Shown here: piece after piece, positions 6,983 through 13,015 of the stretch
How the letters are laid out: each line of letters begins with the position of its first letter
Numbering within the stretch: position 1 is the stretch's first letter
Assembly: GCA_036554605.1 (NCBI GenBank)
Contig: DATBMY010000248.1
Span: 1 to 13,503, forward strand
Direction of reading: 5' to 3'
Length of the DNA: 13,503 nt
From: DATBMY01 sp036554605
GTDB taxonomy: Bacteria > Acidobacteriota > Blastocatellia > UBA7656
Notes under the pieces: generated by a model
What the model saw: only the letters and a program-made list of their open reading frames with translations
Database searches by the model: none
What the model was told of the DNA's origin: nothing
Position numbers and translations under genes: made by a program

Positions 6983-7243
6983 ATGTCGATTCAAGCCCCC
7001 TTTATTAAACCCATCAGATCGGTCAGATATAGTCTCGAGCAGTGCGTCCAGTGCGCAGGCACCGGATACAGATGCCCCGCATGTGAAGGCAACGGGCTGG
7101 TGCTGGTACGCGACCCCGCCACTAAATGCAAGCATTGCGAAGGAACCGGGCTTGAACGCAATCGCTCAAGAGCCGACTCGCTCATTTGCGTGACCTGCTA
7201 CGGAACCGGTTGGGACATGGTAGTGAGAAACTCGCCGCAATGA
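6983..7243 (+). CDS. Stand-alone DnaJ-type zinc-finger protein, four CxxCxGxG motifs
   Basis: The 86-residue protein contains four CxxCxGxG repeats starting at C21, C31, C49 and C69 (CVQCAGTG, CPACEGNG, CKHCEGTG, CVTCYGTG). This is the number found in the cysteine-rich domain of DnaJ, where motifs 1 and 4 bind one Zn and 2 and 3 bind another. There is no J domain and no substrate-binding C-terminal domain. Repeat spacing (10, 18, 20 residues) is not that of E. coli DnaJ. The start is well supported by GGGAGGTG about 5 nt upstream of the ATG. It may be a zinc-binding chaperone or redox helper, or a partner of another protein; function is unknown. It stands between the response regulator and the PLD enzyme on the same strand, with gaps over 200 bp on both sides, so probably its own transcript. 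Confidence 0.85.
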   Translation: MSIQAPFIKPIRSVRYSLEQCVQCAGTGYRCPACEGNGLVLVRDPATKCKHCEGTGLERNRSRADSLICVTCYGTGWDMVVRNSPQ

Positions 7244-7421
7244 GGTCCGTCCCGTCTGGCTTGAAGCAGGTCAGGCAAGAATAGACCGGGCCCGGCGCGT
7301 CCTTATAGAAGCGGTTTGAAAGGCGCGTTCAGATTTATCACGTAAGGCTCCGTGGCTTTATAACCATATCGCCTTCGAGAGAGTTTTTCCGTCAATTGCG
7401 CCCGCGCGCCTCGCATCGCCT

Positions 7422-7448
7422 TTGACAGCCGGCGCCTTCTCATATAAT
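7422..7448 (+). promoter_or_regulatory. Consensus sigma-70 promoter upstream of the PLD gene
   Basis: A perfect TTGACA (7422-7427) and a perfect TATAAT (7443-7448) are present. The spacer is 15 bp, two shorter than optimal, which usually weakens a promoter. Transcription would begin near 7455, giving a leader of about 50 nt before the ATG at 7507. Confidence 0.55.
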
Positions 7449-7496
7449 CCTTTATCTTTAGTGGCACGCCGGACAAATCTAAAAACAGAAAAACAC

Positions 7497-7514
7497 TTGT
7501 ACCGGAATGTACAA
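7497..7514. promoter_or_regulatory. Inverted repeat TTGTAC-N6-GTACAA over the PLD start codon
   Basis: TTGTAC (7497-7502) and GTACAA (7509-7514) flank a 6-bp spacer that contains the first two bases of the proposed ATG. The same half-site forms the palindrome at 5898-5907. It could be an operator downstream of the promoter, or a small RNA hairpin at the start codon. Confidence 0.3.
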
Positions 7515-8943
7515 AGAGAGACTAAGCACCCGCGCGGCAAAGCCCCATGCGCTGCGAGCTGGTGGAAAGCGCAAGCAGCTGCGCCCCAGACTCGCTAAAG
7601 GTGTTCCGGGATGGTGGGCCCGTCTGCGCTTCCTGTTATGGTCGTGGTGGCTCTGGGCCGGGCTGGCGGTCGTGGCTCTTCTCGATGACAGGGAAGGGAC
7701 CGCGGCGGGCCTGGGGATAGCTGCAATCGTCCTCTATCTATTCGCTCCAAGAGAGAGCGCTCCCTCTTATGGCCTCGACCATGAATTCGCCATCGAGTCA
7801 GACGAGTTTCTGAGCACGGTCGTCGGCGCAACGGGAGCGCCGTTCTTTCCGGGCAATTCATTCGATATATTAAACAACGGCGACGAGTTCTACCCCGCGA
7901 TGATGGAGGCGATCAACCAGGCAAGGCACTCCGTCACGATCGAGGCATACATATACTGGGAGGGGAACATCGGCAAGCTATTTGCCGAGGCGCTCGCGGC
8001 CAAATCCCAGGAAGGTCTGCAGGTAAGAATTCTCCTCGACGCTATAGGCTCAAACAGCATCGGCTCCGACATATTAAAGATACTCGAAACGGGCGGCTGC
8101 CAGGTCGAGTGGTATCATCCGGTTCGCTGGTACAACCTCAACCGCATCAATAATCGCACGCATCGCAAATCCTTGATAGTCGACGGGCGCGTCGGCTTTA
8201 CGGGCGGAGCGGGCATCGCCGATCACTGGCTGGGCAATGCCCAAGACGAGCACCAGTGGCGTGATATACAGGTCAGGATAGAAGGCCCCGCCGTCGCGAC
8301 GTTGCAAACGGGGTTTGCTAGAAACTGGCTTGAGACGACCGACGAGCTTGTCTCCGGCCCTGATTATTTCCCCTCGCCCGAACTGGCCGGCGAGCTCGAT
8401 ATACAATCAATCCTCAGCTCGCCCGAAACGGGCTCTTCGACCGTGCGCATAATGTATTACCTTTCGATCGTATGCGCCCGTAAATCGGTCTTCATCGCTA
8501 ATCCTTACTTTGTTCCGGACCATACGGCGCTCGATATATTAATCGATGCGAAAAAGCGCGGCGTCGATGTCAAGATCATGATCACCGGCATACATAATGA
8601 TTCGAAGCTGGCGAGACTCAATAGCGTACGGCTCTACGGACATATGCTCGCAAGCGGCATCGAGATTTACGAGTACAACCGGACGATGATGCACCATAAA
8701 TACATGGTGTGCGATGGCGTATGGTCGACGCTGGGGACCACGAATTTTGATAACCGCGCTTTTGCGCTCAACGAAGAGAACAATGTCTGCATATACGACC
8801 GCCGGATAGCATCGCGGTTTGAAGAGATATTCTTGCGCGACCTCTGCGCATGCGACAGAGTCGAGCTGGGCTCCTGGCGCAATAGGGGCCTCTCGTCGAA
8901 GATCGCGGAAGCGTTCGCCTCTTTCCTCAAAGAGCAGGTGTAA
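7507..8943 (+). CDS. cls: Cardiolipin synthase-like phospholipase D family enzyme
   Basis: The 478-residue protein has a basic N-terminal segment, then two hydrophobic stretches (about residues 38-55 and 61-76) that look like membrane anchors. Two PLD catalytic motifs HxKxxxxD follow: H219-R-K221...D226 with downstream GFTGGAGIAD, and H396-H-K398...D403 followed by TLGTTNFDNRAF. The arrangement matches ClsA/ClsB-type cardiolipin synthases, which transfer a phosphatidyl group between phosphatidylglycerol molecules (or use phosphatidylethanolamine) in the inner membrane. A different transphosphatidylase or phospholipase D role is possible. The ATG at 7507 lacks a clear Shine-Dalgarno; I keep it because it lies just after a good promoter and includes the whole basic plus membrane N-terminus. 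The nucleotidyltransferase and EEP genes follow 110 bp downstream on the same strand, possibly in one transcript. Confidence 0.88.
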   Translation: MYKERLSTRAAKPHALRAGGKRKQLRPRLAKGVPGWWARLRFLLWSWWLWAGLAVVALLDDREGTAAGLGIAAIVLYLFAPRESAPSYGLDHEFAIESDEFLSTVVGATGAPFFPGNSFDILNNGDEFYPAMMEAINQARHSVTIEAYIYWEGNIGKLFAEALAAKSQEGLQVRILLDAIGSNSIGSDILKILETGGCQVEWYHPVRWYNLNRINNRTHRKSLIVDGRVGFTGGAGIADHWLGNAQDEHQWRDIQVRIEGPAVATLQTGFARNWLETTDELVSGPDYFPSPELAGELDIQSILSSPETGSSTVRIMYYLSIVCARKSVFIANPYFVPDHTALDILIDAKKRGVDVKIMITGIHNDSKLARLNSVRLYGHMLASGIEIYEYNRTMMHHKYMVCDGVWSTLGTTNFDNRAFALNEENNVCIYDRRIASRFEEIFLRDLCACDRVELGSWRNRGLSSKIAEAFASFLKEQV

Positions 8944-9053
8944 TGGCTTCGCCGGCCGGCTTGAGGCACGGCGCTTGCCCTCATATCAACCTCGATGCAG
9001 CGCGCGGCAACCACCGCGGCTCAATTGAATCTGACTATTAAGGAGCATTTATT

Positions 9054-9554
9054 ATGGCCGAAGAAAACGGGCGGGATGAAAAGAGCGAGCAGGGAATGTC
9101 GGAGCAGGAGATGCGCGAGCGGGTCATCGAACTCGCGTTCGGCGGTGACCCGCGCCGTTTGGAAGAGTTTTGCGGCACGCTGCGAGAGGCGCTGCCGGCC
9201 GATACGGCCGCGGTGCTGCGCGGCAGCGCAATCACGGGCGTGCGCTGGGATGACGGCGCTCCTTTCGACGCCGACGGTCCCGGGACAAGCGATCTGGACC
9301 TGACGCTGGTCGGCGCTGAAGTGCATGGTTATTACATCCTCGACGGATATTACATACCCGGAGTTCATTCCAAACCGCTCAGCGACAAAGATCCGGACAT
9401 AGCGCCGAAGCTGGTCTCGCTGCGCGAAAAGCTCCAACAAATGGTCGGCCGCCCGGTCAATATCCAGGCGACGAGAGACTTTGTTATGTACGTTCGAGAA
9501 AGCCTCTTCGGCCAGCCATACCTGACACTGATAGAGAAGGCTGAAGAGCAGTGA
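9054..9554 (+). CDS. Nucleotidyltransferase-fold (DNA polymerase beta superfamily) protein
   Basis: The 166-residue protein carries the pol-beta-type core: LRGS (G57-S58) followed by SDLDLTL with acidic residues D80 and D82. These are the usual metal-binding acidic residues after an hG-S helix. The gap between GS and the D-x-D pair, about 21 residues, is longer than usual because of a Gly/Asp-rich insertion (WDDGAPFDADGPG). A charged, probably helical head covers residues 1-48. No substrate domain is obvious, so the nucleotide and acceptor cannot be named. The ATG at 9054 has AAGGAG about 9 nt upstream. Its TGA overlaps the GTG of the next gene (GTGA), so the two proteins are probably made together. 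Confidence 0.72.
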   Translation: MAEENGRDEKSEQGMSEQEMRERVIELAFGGDPRRLEEFCGTLREALPADTAAVLRGSAITGVRWDDGAPFDADGPGTSDLDLTLVGAEVHGYYILDGYYIPGVHSKPLSDKDPDIAPKLVSLREKLQQMVGRPVNIQATRDFVMYVRESLFGQPYLTLIEKAEEQ

Positions 9555-10300
9555 CCTTGAAGCTGCTCAGCTACAACATACGCTACGGCGGCGCCGGCCG
9601 GGAGGATCTGCTCGCCGCCGTGATACGAGAGATAGCCCCCGATCTGGTCGTTTTTCAGGAGGCCTCCCGACCCGAGGTTGTCGAGCGCTTATGTGAGCAA
9701 ACAGAGATGAAAGCCTGGGCAGCCAGGCGAGGCCATTCGCTCGCCTTCATAAGCCGCCTGGAGATCGCGCATTACGAGTGGCACAGGCCGGCCGGAGCGC
9801 GCCGCCGCTTCCTGGAGATAGTTCCCGCGGGCAGCGAGTTCCGTATATTCGGGCTGCACCTCAGCGCGGTCCATTCCAATCTGACCGAGCTGCGGCGAGT
9901 TCGCGAGCTGCGAGCTTTGCTCAGAGGTATTGAGCGCCATCAGCATGGATTTCATGTGCTGGCAGGAGACTTTAATACTCTCGCCCCCGGCGAGCTTCTC
10001 GAACTGCGACGATTGCCCGCGCGGCTGCAAGCCCTGTTCTGGCTGAGCGGCGGCTCGATACGCTGGCAGACGATACAGATTATGCTCGACTCCGGTTATG
10101 TTGACGGCTACCGCATGCTCAATCCTGATGATAAGGGTTACACCTTTCCTACCTGGGACCCGCACGTTCGCCTCGATTATATATTCCTGCCCGCGCGCTA
10201 CTCGGAGCGATTGCTGGCCAGCAAAGTAGTAAACGATATTCCAGCCGTCGCGAGCGCATCGGATCACTTTCCGCTGCTGGCGCAGATTGATTTCGCGTAA
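9551..10300 (+). CDS. Endonuclease/exonuclease/phosphatase (EEP) family hydrolase
   Basis: The 249-residue protein holds the full EEP catalytic set: N9 (SYNIRY), E37 (VFQEAS), H103 (GLHLSA), D140 and N142 (GDFN), D209 (RLDYIF), and D238-H239 (SDHFPL). The family cleaves phosphodiester or phosphomonoester bonds using divalent metal; members act on DNA, inositol phosphates, sphingolipids or cyclic nucleotides. The substrate cannot be told from sequence. No signal peptide is visible, so it is likely cytoplasmic. The GTG start at 9551 overlaps the upstream stop codon by 4 nt, which suggests translational coupling. A TTG at 9557 is a weaker alternative. The pairing with a nucleotidyltransferase suggests a shared nucleic-acid or nucleotide substrate, which is inference. 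A GC-rich hairpin follows 14 bp after the stop. Confidence 0.88.
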   Translation: MTLKLLSYNIRYGGAGREDLLAAVIREIAPDLVVFQEASRPEVVERLCEQTEMKAWAARRGHSLAFISRLEIAHYEWHRPAGARRRFLEIVPAGSEFRIFGLHLSAVHSNLTELRRVRELRALLRGIERHQHGFHVLAGDFNTLAPGELLELRRLPARLQALFWLSGGSIRWQTIQIMLDSGYVDGYRMLNPDDKGYTFPTWDPHVRLDYIFLPARYSERLLASKVVNDIPAVASASDHFPLLAQIDFA

Positions 10301-10313
10301 GAGAGCCCGCGCC

Positions 10314-10341
10314 GCGCGCCGCTTCATATAAGCTTGCGCGC
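10314..10341 (+). terminator. GC-rich hairpin after the EEP gene, no T-tract
   Basis: GCGCGC (10314-10319) pairs with GCGCGC (10336-10341), and inside it GCTT (10321-10324) pairs with AAGC (10330-10333) around CATAT. It begins 14 bp after the stop. No run of T follows, so it may act as an mRNA 3'-end protector or a Rho-assisted end rather than a classic intrinsic terminator. Confidence 0.35.
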
Positions 10342-10520
10342 GCTCCGGGCCGTTTGGTACTATTTCGACTTGGGTTTTGAAACGGCGGGGCAAGGTGATT
10401 CACACGCGCTCCCGCCATCGTTATTTTACGCCAGCTCCATAAGACCCCAGGCGATGTTGATCTTGCCCGCACTGCTCATTTGTAAGCCGTGGTAGGATGC
10501 CGAGGGCGCTGACGTAAGAT

Positions 10521-10549
10521 CTGACCAGTCGTAAGACTTTAGTTAGTAT
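10521..10549 (+). promoter_or_regulatory. Candidate promoter for the infC-rpmI-rplT operon
   Basis: CTGACC (10521-10526) and TAGTAT (10544-10549) are 17 bp apart, matching 4 of 6 bases each. A start near 10556 would give a leader of about 90 nt that includes the alternative hairpins before infC. Confidence 0.35.
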
Positions 10550-10599
10550 TTAATATCAACCGAACCGTTCGGGGCGGGCCGATTTCATGGCGCGCGCGA

Positions 10600-10637
10600 C
10601 GGTTTGATCGTTAAACCGACGCATCCGGTTTAGGAGG
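10600..10637 (+). promoter_or_regulatory. infC leader switch: two mutually exclusive hairpins next to the Shine-Dalgarno
   Basis: Three segments alternate: CGGTTT (10600-10605), AAACCG (10613-10618), CGGTTT (10626-10631). The middle one can pair with either outer one, each time with a 7-base loop. The downstream hairpin can extend by U10612-A10632 and U10611-G10633, reaching into the AGGAGG Shine-Dalgarno (10632-10637). One fold would free the ribosome site and the other would partly hide it. In Bacillus the infC leader, and in E. coli the rpmI region, bind ribosomal protein L20; whether L20, IF3 or something else acts here is not shown. Confidence 0.45.
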
Positions 10638-10644
10638 AGACGCT

Positions 10645-11202
10645 ATTAGCAACTTTCAATCACGAAAGGGCTTCAGAGACAGGAGAGATCGCGGCCCGTC
10701 CGTGCGAATCAACGAGCGCATACGCGCCCGCGAGATTCGCGTCATTGACGAGGAGGGCACGCAGCTCGGAATCATGTCGCCTCAAGAGGCGATACAGATC
10801 GCGCGCGAAAAGGGGCTTGACCTCGTAGAAATCGCGCCGCAGGCTCAGCCGCCCGTCTGCCGTATAATCAACTTCGGCAAATGGCAGTACGAGCAGAAAA
10901 AGAAGCAGAAGGAAGCCAAGTCTAAGCAGACCTTCATCACTGTCAAGGAGATAAAGTTTCGCCCCGGCACTGACGAGCACGATTATAGCTTCAAGAAGAA
11001 CAATGCTGCTCGCATCCTTCAAGAGGGCGACAAGGTCAAAGCTACGGTCCACTTCCGCGGCCGAGAGATAACGCACAAAGAACTCGGCCAGCAGCTTCTT
11101 ATGCGGCTCCAGCAGGACCTCTCGGAGGTCGGCGCCGTCGAGGGAACCCCGAAGCTTGAGGGCATGAACATGTTCATCATTCTCGGGCCGAAGAAGAAGT
11201 GA
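10645..11202 (+). CDS. infC: Translation initiation factor IF-3, AUU start
   Basis: IF3 binds the 30S subunit, prevents premature 50S joining, and checks the start codon-initiator tRNA pairing. The protein has the IF3 N-domain from RINERIRAREIRVID through GLDLVEIAPQAQPPVCRIINFGKW, a Lys-rich linker (YEQKKKQKEAKSKQ), and the C-domain (VKEIKFRPGTDEHDYSFK, LQEGDKVKATVHFRGREITH, MNMFIILGPKKK). I place the start at ATT 10645, giving 185 residues, because AGGAGG lies 7 nt upstream and the frame is open. A GTG at 10702 would give 166 residues but has only a poorly spaced GGAGAG. AUU is the known infC start in many bacteria and underlies IF3 autoregulation. It leads the rpmI-rplT-pheS cluster. Confidence 0.93.
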   Translation: MSNFQSRKGFRDRRDRGPSVRINERIRAREIRVIDEEGTQLGIMSPQEAIQIAREKGLDLVEIAPQAQPPVCRIINFGKWQYEQKKKQKEAKSKQTFITVKEIKFRPGTDEHDYSFKKNNAARILQEGDKVKATVHFRGREITHKELGQQLLMRLQQDLSEVGAVEGTPKLEGMNMFIILGPKKK

Positions 11203-11226
11203 TCATTATATTGAGCAGGAGGAATA

Positions 11227-11430
11227 ATGCCGAAACTTAAAACTCACAAGGGAGCGGCGAAGCGGTTTCGCCTCACCGCCACCGGCAAAGTCAAACGCGG
11301 CCATTCGCACGCGCGTCACATATTGACCAAGAAAACCGCCAAGCGGAAACGCAACCTTGATATCGACGCGCTCGTCTCGAAAGCCGATGAGAAACCAGTA
11401 AAGAGAATGCTGCCCTACGGCCGCGACTAG
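11227..11430 (+). CDS. rpmI: 50S ribosomal protein L35
   Basis: The 67-residue basic protein has the L35 pattern: MPKLKTHKGAAKRFRLTATGK at the start, then GHSHARHILTKKTAKRKRNL and a C-terminal VKRMLPYG. Length fits the family (about 64-67 residues). The Shine-Dalgarno AGGAGGAA is directly upstream. It lies 24 bp after infC and 63 bp before rplT, so it is co-transcribed with them. In E. coli translation of rpmI is repressed by L20; a comparable control here is likely but not shown. Confidence 0.97.
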   Translation: MPKLKTHKGAAKRFRLTATGKVKRGHSHARHILTKKTAKRKRNLDIDALVSKADEKPVKRMLPYGRD

Positions 11431-11450
11431 ATTGCAATTATTTGCGGTAT

Positions 11451-11473
11451 TCGGCCCGGCCCGCGTCGGCCGA
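11451..11473 (+). promoter_or_regulatory. Hairpin in the rpmI-rplT spacer
   Basis: TCGGCC (11451-11456) pairs with GGCCGA (11468-11473) around an 11-base loop. It ends 9 bp before the AGGAGG of rplT. It could affect rplT translation or L20 binding, but may simply be a spacer structure. Confidence 0.3.
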
Positions 11474-11493
11474 TGAACCGTCAGGAGGAATTT

Positions 11494-11871
11494 ATGCCTC
11501 GCGCTAAACGTGGAAACAAACGTCTTCAGAAGAGAAAAGATATATTGAAACTAGCCCGCGGCTATCGCGGCACCAAGAGCAAGCTCTACAGACATGCCAA
11601 AGAGCAGGTCGAGCGGTCGCTTAATTTTGCCTTTACCGGCCGCAAGCTCAAGAAGCGCGATTTTCGCTCGCTATGGATCGTTCGCATAGGAGCGGCCGCG
11701 CGCCAAAACGGGCTCAGCTATAGCCAGTTCATGCACGGACTGAAGCTTGCCGAGATTAACCTCGACCGCAAGGTCCTGGCCGACCTCGCGGTCAACGAGC
11801 CGGCGGCCTTCACCGAAATATCGGGCCGCGTCAAGCAAGCCATCGAGTCTCATCGCGCGCCAGCCGTATGA
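11494..11871 (+). CDS. rplT: 50S ribosomal protein L20
   Basis: L20 binds 23S rRNA domain I and is needed early in 50S assembly; it also represses its own operon in several bacteria. The protein (125 residues) has MPRAKRGNK, KLARGYRG-x-KSKLYRHAKEQVERSL, KKRDFRSLWIVRIGAAARQNGLSYSQFMHGLK, and IDRK-like DRKVLADLAVNEPAAF. I start it at the ATG at 11494, which has AGGAGG 6 nt upstream and gives the canonical MPR N-terminus. An ATG 21 nt earlier (11473) lies before that Shine-Dalgarno and is not used. A strong terminator-type hairpin begins 19 bp after the stop. Confidence 0.97.
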   Translation: MPRAKRGNKRLQKRKDILKLARGYRGTKSKLYRHAKEQVERSLNFAFTGRKLKKRDFRSLWIVRIGAAARQNGLSYSQFMHGLKLAEINLDRKVLADLAVNEPAAFTEISGRVKQAIESHRAPAV

Positions 11872-11890
11872 CCGGCTTAAAATAAAGGGA

Positions 11891-11930
11891 GGGCGGAGCA
11901 GGTGGCAAATCCATCTGCCTCGCCCTTTTT
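11891..11930 (+). terminator. Strong intrinsic terminator/attenuator-type hairpin before pheS
   Basis: Arms 11891-11905 and 11911-11925 pair at 14 of 15 positions (12 Watson-Crick, two G-U, one A-C mismatch), with a CAAAT loop. TTTTT (11926-11930) follows. It has all the parts of an intrinsic terminator of the infC-rpmI-rplT transcript. It ends 2 bp before the TTG and 8 bp before the ATG of pheS. In E. coli the pheM leader peptide and attenuator sit at this position. There is no room for a leader peptide here (19 bp after rplT). Confidence 0.8.
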
Positions 11931-11938
11931 GATTGTGT

Positions 11939-12988
11939 ATGTCTAAAAAGATTGATGAGAAACTGTCGGACCACCTGATTTATATAATGGTCAGTTTCAG
12001 GTCGGAGCTCGGTTCTGTCTCGAACGCGGATCAATTGGCGGCTCTGCGTGATAAGTACCTCGGCAGAAAATCCGGGCTGATGACTTCAGAGAAGAAGAAG
12101 GTCGGTTCGATCTCGCCGGAAGACCGGGCAGAGTTCGGGCGCATGGTGAACGAGTTCGGCGCCGAGATAGAGAATGATTTAAGGCGGCGGGCCGATTATT
12201 TTGCTGCGCAAGCGGAGTCGCTCGCGCTTGAGCGCGAAAAGATCGACATCACGCTTCCGGGCGCGCGAGCGCGGCTAGGTCACCTGCACCCGATCACGCT
12301 CGTCCGCCAGCGCATCGAAGACATATTCGTATCGCTCGGGTATTCCGTAATGGATGGACCCGAAATCGAGACGAGCTTTTATAACTTCGACGCGCTGAAC
12401 ATCCCGCCTGCTCACCCGGCCCGCGACTCGGCCGACACCTTTTACGTATCGGAAGATCTCGCGCTGCGGACACAGACCTCGACCGTGCAGATACACACCA
12501 TGCAGCGGCAGAGCCCGCCGCTACGCGTCATCGCCCCGGGCCGCGTCTTCCGCCGCGACACGCCGGACCCGACCCACAACCCGATGTTCTTTCAGGTGGA
12601 GGGGCTCGCCATCGACCGTGATATTACGCTAGCCGATCTTAAAGGCACGCTTCAGCAGTTCGTCGCCATGATGTTCGGCCCGAACCTGCGCACGCGCTTT
12701 CGGCCGTCGTACTTCCCGTTCACCGAGCCGTCGGCCGAGGTCGATTTCGTATGCTACGGCTGCGGAGGCACGGGCTGTCGCGTATGCAAGGGGTCGGGCT
12801 GGGTCGAGCTGGGCGGCAGCGGCATGGTGCACCCGAACGTGCTCGAAGCAGTCGGCATAGACCCGGAAGAGTTCACCGGGTTTGCCTTCGGACTCGGCAT
12901 AGACCGCATGGCAGCGCGCATGTATGACATCGACGACATAAGACTGCTTTTTGAAAACGACGTCCGGTTCCTTGAGCAATTTGCTTGA
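11939..12988 (+). CDS. pheS: Phenylalanine-tRNA ligase alpha subunit
   Basis: PheS is the catalytic subunit of the alpha2-beta2 class II synthetase that attaches phenylalanine to tRNA-Phe. The N-terminal helical arm (YLGRKSGLM) is followed by class II motif 1 (HPITLVRQRIEDIF...GPEIETSFYNFDALN), motif 2 (GRVFRRDTPDPTHNPMFFQVEG) and motif 3 (GFAFGLGIDRMAARMYDIDDIR). Residues C272, C275, C280 and C283 form a CxxC-x4-CxxC knuckle followed by GWVELGGSGMVHPNVL, normal for many bacterial PheS. Length (349) is typical. The start is uncertain: ATG 11939 is chosen, TTG 11933 is possible, and neither has a Shine-Dalgarno in linear sequence because the terminator hairpin lies directly before them. pheT does not follow. 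Confidence 0.95.
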   Translation: MSKKIDEKLSDHLIYIMVSFRSELGSVSNADQLAALRDKYLGRKSGLMTSEKKKVGSISPEDRAEFGRMVNEFGAEIENDLRRRADYFAAQAESLALEREKIDITLPGARARLGHLHPITLVRQRIEDIFVSLGYSVMDGPEIETSFYNFDALNIPPAHPARDSADTFYVSEDLALRTQTSTVQIHTMQRQSPPLRVIAPGRVFRRDTPDPTHNPMFFQVEGLAIDRDITLADLKGTLQQFVAMMFGPNLRTRFRPSYFPFTEPSAEVDFVCYGCGGTGCRVCKGSGWVELGGSGMVHPNVLEAVGIDPEEFTGFAFGLGIDRMAARMYDIDDIRLLFENDVRFLEQFA

Positions 12989-13015
12989 CGCCTCGGGGGC
13001 CTCAGACAAAAGCTT

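Larger units (their letters stand above)
10301..10644. other. 344-bp intergenic region: infC leader and upstream spacer
   Basis: There is no protein gene here that I can support. From left to right it holds a GC-rich hairpin next to the EEP stop, a stretch without clear signals, a promoter-like pair at 10521-10549, a small CCGAA/TTCGG hairpin (10560-10572), and the two alternative hairpins just before infC. thrS, often upstream of infC, is not present. Confidence 0.7.

Noticed and set aside
9689..10393. 234-residue minus-strand ORF
   Set aside because: It is antisense to the EEP gene, whose catalytic residues are all present.
10660..11076. 138-residue minus-strand ORF with a hydrophobic stretch
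   Set aside because: It is antisense to infC; the hydrophobicity comes from the complement of Lys/Glu-rich codons.
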